A program made the translations under genes and the position numbers. The notes beneath the pieces were generated by a model. It searched no databases. It was not told where the DNA came from and saw only the letters and a list, made by a program, of their open reading frames with translations. DNA of 64,000 nt from Catelliglobosispora koreensis DSM 44566. Its GTDB lineage: Bacteria; Actinomycetota; Actinomycetes; Mycobacteriales; Micromonosporaceae. The stretch is from contig NZ_KB903249.1 of NCBI RefSeq assembly GCF_000379685.1, forward strand, positions 54,597 through 118,596, read 5' to 3'. Shown in pieces: positions 49,993 through 57,809 of the stretch (position 1 is its first letter; every line of letters begins with the position of its first letter).

Positions 49993-50424
49993 TTACCGCC
50001 CGGCGAGCAGGCGGTTGACGGCGGCGTCGACGTCGAGGTGGTCGGTTTCCCGGCCCCGTGGGACGACGACGTAGGTGCGGCGCAGGAAGCGCACGAGCAC
50101 ACTGCGTGGCACCTCGAAGAGCGCGTTCCCGTCGGGCGAGGAGAGCGCTAGGGCGACGAAGTCACCCCGCGGGGTGGCCCATGGCCAGACCCGGACGTCT
50201 CCGATACCGGCAGGCTCGTCGAGGCCTGTCACCAGTAGTTCACGTGCGAAAGACCAGCTGACGGCTTCCCCACCCGCGGTCTCTGCGTGGAATAGGACAT
50301 GGACCGCGTATGGGTCCGCCGGGTCGTAGCGCAAGGATGCGCGTACCGGCAACGATGTCGCGTCAGGCGCGACGAGCCGCAATGACGTCTCGACCTCTAC
50401 GGTCGTGGGACGAATGGCGCTCAT
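49993..50424 (-). CDS. ssgB: SsgA-like protein, SsgB type (sporulation/cell-division regulator)
   Basis: A 143-aa SALP protein. SsgB helps place FtsZ rings through SsgA during sporulation septation in filamentous actinobacteria. Family blocks: SLPVRASLRYDPADPYAVHVLFH, SWSFARELLVTGL, GDVRVWPW, FVALALSSPDGNALFEVP and DLDAAVNRLL-like end. The ATG at 50424 has GGGGGGAG 8 nt upstream. The stop of a 20-codon ORF overlaps this ATG, pointing to translational coupling. Orthology to SsgB rather than another SALP is likely from the conserved motifs but not certain. Confidence 0.85.
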   Translation of the reverse strand: MSAIRPTTVEVETSLRLVAPDATSLPVRASLRYDPADPYAVHVLFHAETAGGEAVSWSFARELLVTGLDEPAGIGDVRVWPWATPRGDFVALALSSPDGNALFEVPRSVLVRFLRRTYVVVPRGRETDHLDVDAAVNRLLAGR

Positions 50425-50483
50425 GGACGTACTCCCCCCGGCGATGCGACGGAGCTCACTCGCTTCGTCCTTCCCATACTCAC
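50421..50483 (-). CDS. 20-codon upstream ORF coupled to ssgB
   Basis: A GTG start (50483) with a perfect AGGAGG (50490-50495) 6 nt before it opens a 20-codon frame (MSMGRTKRVSSVASPGGVRP). Its TGA overlaps the ssgB ATG as ATGA. The frame differs from ssgB, and the strong RBS is better than that of ssgB itself. This layout is that of a leader peptide controlling downstream translation by coupling. Function not known. Confidence 0.5.
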   Translation of the reverse strand: MSMGRTKRVSSVASPGGVRP

Positions 50484-50694
50484 GGTGAACCTCCTGATTA
50501 CGCTCCGCCATGCGTCGATCTCACCCTGTCGTGGGAAGACAGAAAGAAACGTGCACCCTGCCGCGCCCCCGAGGAGTAGAATGCCCGCTTTTGGCCGTGT
50601 TTAGACCTTGATACCGTGCCGGTCAAGCTCGACTTATTCCGGTAACGTCCGGTGATCGGGGTTGGTGACGGGCGATACCGGAGGGGGACATCTG

Positions 50695-51123
50695 ATGGCC
50701 AAAGATCCGACAGAAGTGCCGCCTCGGCGTGGCGTTCGGGACAGGGTGCGGCTTACCCATGAGACAGTCCGCGCACACCCCACGGGCCGCGTCGCACTGA
50801 AGATCTTTTTTGGGGTACTAGGTGGCATCGTCGTGGCCGTCGGCATCGCCCTGATTCCACTGCCGGGTCCCGGCTGGCTGATCGTCATCGGTGGCTTGGC
50901 GATCTGGGCGGTCGAGTTCGTGTGGGCGCGCCACTTGCTGCAGTTCACCAAAGACAAACTCAAGATTTGGACAGACTGGATTAAACGTCAGTCATGGCTG
51001 GTTCGCGGGCTCGTCGGCATCGCCGGCATGGTCTTTGTCGGGCTTGTCGTGGCCGCGTCGATAAAGCTGAGTTTCGATGTGAACGTGTTTGAAAAGTTCT
51101 GGGACTACATCACTACTCACTAA
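50695..51123 (+). CDS. TIGR02611 / PGPGW-domain membrane protein
   Basis: A 142-aa protein with two membrane regions: about residues 38-80, containing the diagnostic PLPGPGWLIVIGGLAIWAVEF, and about 100-120. N-terminal 35 residues are cytoplasmic and charged. The ATG at 50695 follows GGAGGGGG. Widespread in actinobacteria; function unknown. Divergent from ssgB across 270 bp, which holds the upstream ORF and no other gene I can see. Confidence 0.85.
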   Translation: MAKDPTEVPPRRGVRDRVRLTHETVRAHPTGRVALKIFFGVLGGIVVAVGIALIPLPGPGWLIVIGGLAIWAVEFVWARHLLQFTKDKLKIWTDWIKRQSWLVRGLVGIAGMVFVGLVVAASIKLSFDVNVFEKFWDYITTH

Positions 51124-51199
51124 GCGCCGCTTGGCTAACGTTCCCGCCCGTCCGGCTGACTTGACCGGCGACTCAAACCGAGATGTGATCTAAAGTGAT

Positions 51200-51239
51200 C
51201 CGGCCGCGCCCGTCAACCTCCCCAGGTCAGCGCGGCCGG
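51200..51239. terminator. Strong hairpin terminator
   Basis: CCGGCCGCGC and GCGCGGCCGG (10 bp) enclose an inner ACCT/AGGT stem; TTTT appears 8 nt after the stem. It separates convergent genes. Confidence 0.8.
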
Positions 51240-51268
51240 GTCCACTGTTTTCAGGCCTGATCGGCCAC

Positions 51269-52075
51269 TCAGCGAGGCACCTCGTGCACGCGGTTGGCGA
51301 TGTCACTCTCCTCAAGTTTGGCGCGGTCATGCGGGATGCGAACCTTGCCCGGATCGAGGAAATCAATCAGGTCGATGAGTGCCCATTGCAGCTCGACTTG
51401 GCGCCGGTTGCCGTTCCAGTCGTGGGTCAAGAAGGCGTCAACATCCTTGAGCAGGACGGTGAACCACCGCCGGAACTCGGAGTCTTCCTCGATGCGCACG
51501 TCGAACTCGGGATAGGTCAAAGCCTCGGTCGAGCCGTTGTGGCCGATATCCATCATGAGCTGGCCGATGGCCCGCTGCCGTCCGCGGAAGATGCGGAAGT
51601 GGCTGCGTCCATAGCGTTGCGACCCGAGGATGCTGCTGATGTCGGTCAAGTGAGCGTTCAGGGAACGGGTCTTGCCCTCGTCACCGAGATCGAGGAACTG
51701 CAGGTCACGTCGAATGATTTCGACCCAGCAAAGGTATTCGGCCAAGGTGTAGATGGTGAATCTACGGGCGTATCGCTCCTCTTCGGGATCGCCGCAGTGA
51801 AGAAACTCCTCCAGGTATCCGCCGCCGATGCCGTTGTGCATGCGCTGCTGAAGGCTATGCGCGGCAAGGAGTAACGGCTCACGATACTTAGAGATAAGTT
51901 CCTCGGTCTGCTCCGCTTTGGATTCCTTACGGCGCTGGAGTTCCAGAGCGTGTTCGAGTTTGCGCGATCTATTAGCCATGACGCCAGAAATGACCGCGGC
52001 CAGGATCGATAGGAGAGCTGAGGCAATGGCGACGATGCTGCCGGCATCCAACTTTTCAGGCACGGCAGTCAACAT
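51269..52075 (-). CDS. Membrane-anchored coiled-coil protein, unknown function
   Basis: A 268-aa protein with one N-terminal membrane segment (about residues 13-34, IVAIASALLSILAAVISGVMA), a charged coiled segment (KLEHALELQRRKESKAEQTEEL) and a helical cytoplasmic domain with YREPLLLAAHSLQQRMHN. This N-anchor-plus-helical-domain pattern is common among actinobacterial hypothetical proteins. No catalytic motif. Divergent from the conservon with 71 bp between starts. Confidence 0.65.
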   Translation of the reverse strand: MLTAVPEKLDAGSIVAIASALLSILAAVISGVMANRSRKLEHALELQRRKESKAEQTEELISKYREPLLLAAHSLQQRMHNGIGGGYLEEFLHCGDPEEERYARRFTIYTLAEYLCWVEIIRRDLQFLDLGDEGKTRSLNAHLTDISSILGSQRYGRSHFRIFRGRQRAIGQLMMDIGHNGSTEALTYPEFDVRIEEDSEFRRWFTVLLKDVDAFLTHDWNGNRRQVELQWALIDLIDFLDPGKVRIPHDRAKLEESDIANRVHEVPR

Positions 52076-52146
52076 AGACGAAAGCCTCAGTGGACAGCAG
52101 GGGGCTAAACAGCTAGGTTTCCCCGGCGGAGGCTGCTCATTTACTC

Positions 52147-54429
52147 TTGGGCGTGGTCAGTGTGAGAAGTCGTGGGTGGAGCATCCGCGCCAAGATTATG
52201 ACCTTGGCGGTGGTGCCGTTGGTGGCCATCACAGGGTTGTCGGTTTTTGGTGTGGCCGCAACGGTTGAGCCAGCTCTGAACCTGCTGGAAACCATCAAGT
52301 TCAACGATGCCGCCGCTGACCGTGGCGAGTTGCTCGTCGTTCAGTTGCAGCACGAGCGACGGGTTTCTGGCGGCGCTCAAGCGGGTTCGGCGGAGTTGGT
52401 GGACCAGCGCCGCAAGACCGATGAGCTTTATGCGTCGTTCAAGACCCGGTGGGCCGAAATGCAAGGCGCGACTGAGCTTTCCGCTGCTCACGTCCGTGTT
52501 GTCACCGGCTTTATGTCCGCAATGGACACTGTGCCACAGATTCGCCAAGACCTTGACGCTGGCCGCATTGACGCCGCGGCCGCGGTCAACCATTTCTCCG
52601 AGGTCATCGACGCGGCCTACGGCATGTTCTTCCTGCTGACGCACGTGTCGGACGCTGACCTGGCCCAGACGGCACAAGGGTTGTTCCTGGTGAGCCGCGC
52701 GCGCGAGCTGCTGGCTCGTGAAGACGCAGTCGTCATGGTTGCTGTGGCAGACCAGAAGATTTCTGCCATCGAACACACGCGCATCCTGCTGGCGATTGGC
52801 GCGCGGCGGCAGATCCACACCGAAGCCGCGGCAGCACTGTTGTCGCCACATAAGGAAAGTTACGCCAAGATCTTCGGCAGCGAGGCGTACCAGCGGCTGA
52901 CCATCATGGAAGACAGCCTCGGCCGGCTTCAGGCAGGCGGCAAGCTCTCCATCGACGTCGTGATCTGGCAGAACAGCACTGCCGCGCTCCTGAAGGACAT
53001 GGACGCGACCGAGGACGCGGCCGCGGCGGCAGCCCTGAAACTGGGCAACGACATTGGCATTTCGACGTTCTCCCGGCCCATCATCGCCGGCCTGATCGGC
53101 CTGTTGTGTGCGGCGCTGGCGCTCGTGCTGGCCTTGCGCACGGGACGGTCTGTGGTCAGGCGACTGGAAAGGCTCCGTGCGTCCGCTTTGGACGTCGCCC
53201 ACGAACAGTTGCCTAGAGCGATCGCTTCGCTACGCACGCCGGGCGCGGGTGTTGGCGATCCGGCCCTGAACGAGCCACCCCCGCTAGCGGTCGGTGATGA
53301 CGAGATCGGCCAGGTGGGCCACGCTTTCAACGCCGTGCAGCGCACCGCTATTCAAGCCGCGGTCGGGGAAGCCATCGTCCGCAAGGGAATCAGCGAAGTC
53401 TTCCTCAACATCGCGCGCCGTTCCCAAGCCCTGCTGCACCGTCAGCTGACCCTGCTCGACCGGATGGAACGCCGGACCACGGCACCTGACGAGCTTGAAG
53501 ACCTGTTCAAACTCGACCACATGGCGACGCGGATGCGCCGTCACGCCGAGGCTTTGGTGATCCTCGCCGGTTCTGTTCCGGGGCGCGGCTGGCGTCACCC
53601 AGTACCAGTAATCGATGTTGTTCGTGGAGCGACGTCGGAGATTGAAGACTATGTCCGGGTGACCCTGGATCGTCTTCCTGATGTGCGCATCATCGGCCGG
53701 GCCGTGGGTGACATCATTCACTTGCTGGCGGAGCTTCTGGAGAACGCGACTTCGTTCGCGCCACCGCACACCGGGGTACGAGTGCATGGTGAGATCACAG
53801 CGAACGGCCTGGCGCTGCACGTCGAAGACCGCGGCCTAGGCATGAGCGAAACCGAGTTGGCTGAGGCAAACGCCCGCCTCACCGTGCCGCCGGATTTTGA
53901 CCCGGCACACAGTGCCCGGCTGGGACTGCTCGTCGTCGCCAAGCTTGCGGCCAGGCAAAACGTGACTGTCCAACTGCGACACTCGCCGTATGGCGGGGTG
54001 ACCGCAGTGGTGAATATCCCGGCTCAAGTCGTGCTTCCCGGGACCGGCGAACAGACAACCATCATTGCGTCCGCTAGGGTGCCTAAGGAAATTTCCGCGC
54101 AATCCTTTGCAGATGAACGCTCAACGACCGACGCCACAACAGTGTCGGTTGTGGACGGTCTGCCAAGGCGTGTGCGGAAGCAACCCCCGGCGACACTGGG
54201 AACTGACGAAGAGGCGACAATCACCGTAGATGCGGAACCGATCACGGTTAGCCTCCCGGACGAACCTGGGGTGCCGGATCAGCGCAGTGCGGAGCAACTT
54301 CGCCTGCGCATGTCAGCGTTCCAGTCTGGAACAGTTCGTGGCCGGGCCCAGGCCACCGAAGCCTATGAGGAAGGGAGTGCCTCCAGTGGTACCCACGACA
54401 GCCCGCCACGCGACCGACTGGCTCCTTGA
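52147..54429 (+). CDS. cvnA: Conservon histidine-kinase-like sensor (CvnA), nitrate-sensing-type
   Basis: A 760-aa sensor. Membrane segments lie at about residues 17-37 and 310-332; the loop between them is a NIT (nitrate/nitrite-sensing) type helical domain (LLVVQLQHERR at its start). A HAMP-like linker and an HATPase domain (LLENATSFAPPHTGV; DRGLGMSE; LGLLVVAKLA) follow; a classic phosphoacceptor His box is not obvious, as usual for CvnA. A Thr/Glu-rich tail ends at the stop. It heads the four-gene conservon, which forms a membrane GPCR-like complex with a small GTPase. The start is uncertain: TTG 52147 or GTG 52153/52162. Confidence 0.88.
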   Translation: MGVVSVRSRGWSIRAKIMTLAVVPLVAITGLSVFGVAATVEPALNLLETIKFNDAAADRGELLVVQLQHERRVSGGAQAGSAELVDQRRKTDELYASFKTRWAEMQGATELSAAHVRVVTGFMSAMDTVPQIRQDLDAGRIDAAAAVNHFSEVIDAAYGMFFLLTHVSDADLAQTAQGLFLVSRARELLAREDAVVMVAVADQKISAIEHTRILLAIGARRQIHTEAAAALLSPHKESYAKIFGSEAYQRLTIMEDSLGRLQAGGKLSIDVVIWQNSTAALLKDMDATEDAAAAAALKLGNDIGISTFSRPIIAGLIGLLCAALALVLALRTGRSVVRRLERLRASALDVAHEQLPRAIASLRTPGAGVGDPALNEPPPLAVGDDEIGQVGHAFNAVQRTAIQAAVGEAIVRKGISEVFLNIARRSQALLHRQLTLLDRMERRTTAPDELEDLFKLDHMATRMRRHAEALVILAGSVPGRGWRHPVPVIDVVRGATSEIEDYVRVTLDRLPDVRIIGRAVGDIIHLLAELLENATSFAPPHTGVRVHGEITANGLALHVEDRGLGMSETELAEANARLTVPPDFDPAHSARLGLLVVAKLAARQNVTVQLRHSPYGGVTAVVNIPAQVVLPGTGEQTTIIASARVPKEISAQSFADERSTTDATTVSVVDGLPRRVRKQPPATLGTDEEATITVDAEPITVSLPDEPGVPDQRSAEQLRLRMSAFQSGTVRGRAQATEAYEEGSASSGTHDSPPRDRLAP

Positions 54430-54790
54430 TGAGCTGCTAACGCGGGTGCCACAAGCAAAGTGCGCGGTGGTGCTCTCGGTGGATGGACTGCTTACGGCGA
54501 CTTCGTCAGGGATGCCGCGCGATGACGCCGAGCACCTGGCCGCTGTCGCTGGCGGTTTCGCGAGCCTGGCCAAGGCGGCCGGTCAGCGTTTCCGCGGCGG
54601 TGCGGTCCGCCAGACGGTCGTTGAGATGGACGAGGCGTTCCTGCTCGTGAGCGCTGCCGGTTCCGGCTCGTGCCTCGCCGTGCTCGCCGCTCCTGACACC
54701 GACCTCGGCGTCCTGGCCTACGAGATGGCCATGCTCGCCAAGCGCGTCGGCACGCACCTTGCCACTCCGACGAGACATGGCCAGGCTTAA
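54386..54790 (+). CDS. cvnB: Roadblock/LC7-domain protein (CvnB)
   Basis: A 134-aa Roadblock/LC7 protein, the GTPase-activating-type partner of CvnD. The GTG at 54386 follows GGAAGGGAG with 8-nt spacing and gives the standard short start before TARHATDWLLDELLTRVP. Core motifs: AKCAVVLSVDGLLTATSS and VEMDEAFLLVSAAGSGSCLAVLA. It overlaps the end of cvnA by 44 bp in another frame. ATG 54365 is an alternative start. Confidence 0.88.
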   Translation: MVPTTARHATDWLLDELLTRVPQAKCAVVLSVDGLLTATSSGMPRDDAEHLAAVAGGFASLAKAAGQRFRGGAVRQTVVEMDEAFLLVSAAGSGSCLAVLAAPDTDLGVLAYEMAMLAKRVGTHLATPTRHGQA

Positions 54791-54796
54791 ACGGCG

Positions 54797-55183
54797 ATGT
54801 CTGCGGCATTTGAGCCCGAAGTCGACGGCACGGCCTGGTGGGATCACGAGGCCGGGCCGGTTGTCCGCCCCTACATGGTGACCGGTGGGCGGGTTCAGCC
54901 TGTCACCGCTGACTTCGATCTCATTTCGCACGTGGTGGCGGTGCAAAGCCTGGCCGTTGACACTCCAAGCCCAGAGCACCAAGCGATCCTGGCGCTCACT
55001 CAGGAACCCCGGCCAGTCGCCGAAATCGCTGGCCGCATAGACCTTCCGCTCGGGGTCGTTCGCGTCCTTCTATGCGATCTGTTGCTGGCTGGGCTGATCG
55101 CGCGCTACGACCCACCTTCCACAGACGACCTACCCAATATCGACACCCTGCAGGCGGTAATCCATGGACTCCGTTCGCTCTGA
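54797..55183 (+). CDS. cvnC: DUF742 protein (CvnC)
   Basis: A 128-aa DUF742 protein, the third conservon component, with a winged-helix-like fold. Landmarks: VRPYMVTGGRVQP near the N-terminus, EHQAILALTQEPRPVAEIAGRIDLPLGVVRVLLCDL, and the C-terminal DTLQAVIHGLRSL. It begins 6 nt after cvnB and overlaps cvnD by 20 bp, in keeping with an obligate operon. Confidence 0.9.
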   Translation: MSAAFEPEVDGTAWWDHEAGPVVRPYMVTGGRVQPVTADFDLISHVVAVQSLAVDTPSPEHQAILALTQEPRPVAEIAGRIDLPLGVVRVLLCDLLLAGLIARYDPPSTDDLPNIDTLQAVIHGLRSL

Positions 55184-55748
55184 CGCGCCGCCCCAGGCGC
55201 TCAAAATCCTGGTTGCTGGCGGCTTCGGCGCTGGCAAGACCACTATGGTCGGCGCGGTTAGCGAAATAAGTCCATTAAGGACAGAAGAGGTGCTGACGAC
55301 CGCCGGCGTGGAAACCGATGACACCACGGGCGTGGACGCCAAGACGACCACCACGGTCGCCATGGACTTCGGCCGCATCACCATCACGCCGAACCTGGTG
55401 CTCTACCTGTTTGGGACACCGGGCCAAAACCGGTTCTGGTTCCTCTGGGATGAGCTAGCCACCGGCGCTCTGGGGGCGGTCGTGATCGCGGACACCCGGC
55501 GCCTGGCTGACTCCTTCGCCGCCATCGACTATTTCGAGCAGCGGGGAACGCCCTTCGTCATCGCGGTGAACTGCTTCGACTCGATGCAGGTCTACACGGT
55601 GGAGCAGGTGCGCGAAGCGCTTGACATCGGCGCGCACGTGCCGATCCTGCTGACCGACGCGCGTGACCGCCACTCGGTAAAGCACGTGCTCATCACATTG
55701 GTTGAGCACGTGCTTGTCATGGTGCGGGCCGCGGTGCCGGCGGGCTAA
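55164..55748 (+). CDS. cvnD: Conservon small GTPase (CvnD)
   Basis: A 194-aa Ras-like ATP/GTP-binding protein. P-loop GGFGAGKTTMVGAVSEISPLRTEE (residues about 15-38), switch segment DDTTGVDAKTTTTVAMDFG, G3-like LFGTPGQNRFW, and the guanine-specificity region VAVNCFD, as typical for CvnD. It works with CvnA-C at the membrane. No cytochrome P450 (CvnE) follows. The stop overlaps the convergent small membrane protein gene by 4 bp. Confidence 0.92.
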   Translation: MDSVRSDAPPQALKILVAGGFGAGKTTMVGAVSEISPLRTEEVLTTAGVETDDTTGVDAKTTTTVAMDFGRITITPNLVLYLFGTPGQNRFWFLWDELATGALGAVVIADTRRLADSFAAIDYFEQRGTPFVIAVNCFDSMQVYTVEQVREALDIGAHVPILLTDARDRHSVKHVLITLVEHVLVMVRAAVPAG

Positions 55749-55963
55749 CGCTTCTTCTTCTGGTTCTGGATGATCAGGAACACCACCACACCGATCACGC
55801 CAACAACCACCAGGCAGCACAGCAGACCGAGGATGCCACCGAAGCCAAACTTCGGCCGCTTCGCGATGAGGTCATTTTCGGCTGCCCACGCGGTGGCGGG
55901 GATGACGAATGCGGCGAGGAAGCCGGTAACGAGCGCGGCCCACAAACGAGAAATCCGGTTCAT
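55745..55963 (-). CDS. Small exported membrane protein (72 aa)
   Basis: A 72-aa protein with signal peptide (about residues 8-27, ending ATAWA-AEN), a short Gly/Lys segment and a C-terminal membrane helix (about 44-66, GLLCCLVVVGVIGVVVFLII), followed by QNQKKKR. Topology suggests a tail-anchored or type I small protein. No family recognised. Confidence 0.65.
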   Translation of the reverse strand: MNRISRLWAALVTGFLAAFVIPATAWAAENDLIAKRPKFGFGGILGLLCCLVVVGVIGVVVFLIIQNQKKKR

Positions 55964-55968
55964 GAACC

Positions 55969-56328
55969 TTAGGGTACGGACCTTGTGCCACCTTTAGGGC
56001 CAGCAATCTGACTGTGAGCGTCAGCGCATATCTCCGCGATTTCTTTCCAATCGACAGGAACGTCTAGATAAACGCCGAGCCACCCCCGGTGCCCAACATA
56101 AGGCGGGCGGAAATACTTCTCCGGGTCCTCGGCGATCAGCTCCTGCTGCACGCCGGGAGCCGCGGCGCACCACATGGCGACCCGGTCATCATGGTGATGA
56201 TCAGCCATCGTGGCGATCTGCTTCTTTCCTTTGTAGAACCACGACGCCTCCCCGTGGCTCACTTTCTCAGTGACGTCGGGCAGGGCCATGAATAGCTTGC
56301 GCAAACGCGATACTGGACTGACAGCCAT
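55969..56328 (-). CDS. MmcQ/YjbR-family DNA-binding-like protein
   Basis: A 119-aa protein; the ATG at 56328 is the natural start (the frame is open to 56505). It matches the MmcQ/YjbR (CyaY-like fold) family: LFMALPDVTEKVSHGEASWFYKGKKQIATMA, DRVAMWCAAAPGVQQELI and a YVGHRGWLGVYLD segment. Members are small proteins with a presumed DNA-binding role. Divergent from the acetyltransferase gene across 21 bp. Confidence 0.85.
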   Translation of the reverse strand: MAVSPVSRLRKLFMALPDVTEKVSHGEASWFYKGKKQIATMADHHHDDRVAMWCAAAPGVQQELIAEDPEKYFRPPYVGHRGWLGVYLDVPVDWKEIAEICADAHSQIAGPKGGTRSVP

Positions 56329-56349
56329 GGATGATAGCGTGACATATCT

Positions 56350-56802
56350 ATGGATGATCTTCTGATGCGGCGGGCCACTATCGACGACATTCCCGCGATC
56401 GTGGCGATGCTGTCCGACGATCCGCTCGGGGCGGCTAGGGAAGCAGAGGCCGGGCACCCTTCGTACACCCTGGCGTTTAAGGAAATCGATGCGGACCCGC
56501 ACCAAACCTTGGCGGTGGGGGAGCGCGGCGGCGAGGTTGTCGCGTGCCTACAGCTGACGGTGATCCCCGGGCTGAGCCGCCAAGGTGCCAAGCGGGCCTT
56601 GATCGAAGCTGTTCGCGTGCGCTCCGATCAGCGCGGCAGCGGGCTCGGTAAGCGCCTGATCGAGTGGGCGATCGAGGAAGCGCGGGCTCGCGGTTGCGTC
56701 ATGGTCCAGCTCACGACCGACAAATCCCGCCTCGACGCGCACCGCTTCTATTTGTCGTTGGGCTTCACCGACAGTCACATTGGGATGAAACTGGCTCTGT
56801 GA
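56350..56802 (+). CDS. GNAT-family N-acetyltransferase
   Basis: A 150-aa GNAT enzyme with AcCoA-binding motif VRVRSDQRGSGLGKRLIEWA (RxxGxG near residue 97) and C-terminal HRFYLSLGFTDSHIGMKL. Substrate unknown. Its stop overlaps the GTG of the NYN gene, so the two are cotranscribed. Confidence 0.9.
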   Translation: MDDLLMRRATIDDIPAIVAMLSDDPLGAAREAEAGHPSYTLAFKEIDADPHQTLAVGERGGEVVACLQLTVIPGLSRQGAKRALIEAVRVRSDQRGSGLGKRLIEWAIEEARARGCVMVQLTTDKSRLDAHRFYLSLGFTDSHIGMKLAL

Positions 56803-57149
56803 AGCCACTTCTGATCGTCGACGCGGCCAACGTGGTCGGGTCCGTCCCGGATGGATGGTGGCGCGACCGTCGCGGCGCCGCCGAGCGCCTGCGTGATCAT
56901 CTGGCTTCGTTCGCCGGGCCCGTCGAGATCATTCTGGTCGTCGAGGGCCAGGCCCGGGGCATTTCTTCACACGAGGGGGTACTCGTTGAGCACGCCCGTG
57001 GCTCCGGCGACGATGCGATAGTCGATCTCGTGCGTGCCTCGGCTGGCCACAGAAAAGTCACCGTCGTGACGGCGGACCGGGAGTTGCGTGAGCGCGTAAC
57101 TGCCCTGGGGGCAGACGTTGAAGGCCCTAAGGCCTATTGGAGCGGATGA
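56799..57149 (+). CDS. NYN/PIN-like RNase-fold protein
   Basis: A 116-aa protein from a GTG overlapping the previous stop. It has the NYN (YacP/PIN-like) acidic pattern: LLIVDAANVVGS at the start, HARGSGDDAIVDLVRA in the middle and VVTADRELRERV near the end, which together would bind a metal for RNA cleavage. Its last codons (YWSG-stop) lie on the antisense strand of the 3' end of the tRNA-Gly gene, overlapping it by 9 bp (12 with the encoded CCA). Confidence 0.82.
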   Translation: MKPLLIVDAANVVGSVPDGWWRDRRGAAERLRDHLASFAGPVEIILVVEGQARGISSHEGVLVEHARGSGDDAIVDLVRASAGHRKVTVVTADRELRERVTALGADVEGPKAYWSG

Positions 57150-57213
57150 CGAGACTCGAACTCGCGACCCTCACCTTGGCAAGGTGATGCGCTACCAACT
57201 GCGCTACATCCGC
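57141..57213 (-). tRNA. tRNA-Gly (GCC), copy 1
   Basis: A 73-nt cloverleaf: acceptor GCGGATG/CATCCGC, anticodon arm CACCTTGCCAAGGTG with GCC, T-arm GCGAGTTCGAGTCTCGT, discriminator U. CCA follows in the DNA (57138-57140). Identical at all 73 positions to the copy at 57489, in opposite orientation. The 275 bp between the two copies hold no gene I can see. Confidence 0.95.
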
Positions 57214-57488
57214 GTGGGTCATTTCTGGTGCGCTGGTTACTTTAGCGGGTCTCCCGAGCGGCACGCCACCGGGTTACCTCGTGTCTTTTTGATCTTGGTT
57301 AGGCGTCATCGGGGTGGCCGAGCGCACACTTCCCAGTAATGTTGCCTAAACGCACCGCGGCCAGCGTTTCCGAGTGCTCGAAGCCTCCCTTCGCGCCCAC
57401 GTGACGCGCCCATGGGTACCCCGGGTTGGCGCTTGATGGCGGACTCGGCTAAAGTTTCCGTCTGTCGGGCGCTCCGGTGGCCGATGAT

Positions 57489-57561
57489 GCGGATGTAGCG
57501 CAGTTGGTAGCGCATCACCTTGCCAAGGTGAGGGTCGCGAGTTCGAGTCTCGTCATCCGCT
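57489..57561 (+). tRNA. tRNA-Gly (GCC), copy 2
   Basis: Same 73-nt gene as copy 1 on the other strand; CCA is not encoded here (CGG follows). First gene of a plus-strand Gly-Cys-Val tRNA cluster. Confidence 0.95.
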
Positions 57562-57584
57562 CGGAGAGCCGAAAGGCGCACCAC

Positions 57585-57655
57585 GGTGGAGTGGCCGAGA
57601 GGCGAGGCAACGGCCTGCAAAGCCGTGTACACGGGTTCAAATCCCGTCTCCACCT
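57585..57655 (+). tRNA. tRNA-Cys (GCA)
   Basis: A 71-nt cloverleaf: acceptor GGTGGAG/CTCCACC, anticodon arm CGGCCTGCAAAGCCG with GCA, T-arm CGGGTTCAAATCCCG, discriminator U. Lies 23 nt after tRNA-Gly. Confidence 0.95.
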
Positions 57656-57669
57656 CGCAAGAACAGCAA

Positions 57670-57741
57670 GGGCGATTGGCGCAGTGGGAGCGCGCTTCCT
57701 TGACACGGAAGAGGTCACTGGTTCAAACCCAGTATCGCCCA
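57670..57741 (+). tRNA. tRNA-Val (GAC), attachment site of the integrative element
   Basis: A 72-nt cloverleaf: acceptor GGGCGAT/ATCGCCC, anticodon arm CTTCC-TTGACAC-GGAAG with GAC, T-arm CTGGTTCAAACCCAG; discriminator A with CCA encoded. An integrase gene points at its 3' end, so the 3' half is the probable attL; the matching copy would be beyond the right edge. Confidence 0.94.
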
Positions 57742-57748
57742 CCAGCTC

Positions 57749-57781
57749 AGAGGCCACATCTCATCGATGGATGTGGCCTCT
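57749..57781. terminator. Terminator between tRNA-Val and integrase
   Basis: AGAGGCCACATC pairs perfectly with GATGTGGCCTCT (12 bp, 9-nt loop), then TTTT. Ends the tRNA operon and possibly also the integrase transcript. Confidence 0.85.
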
Positions 57782-57809
57782 TTTCATCCCTGGGTGACTA
57801 ACTGAGTGA

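Noticed and set aside
57141..57561. Insertion sequence bounded by inverted repeats
   Set aside because: The inverted repeats are functional tRNA-Gly genes, and the 275 bp between them encode no transposase.
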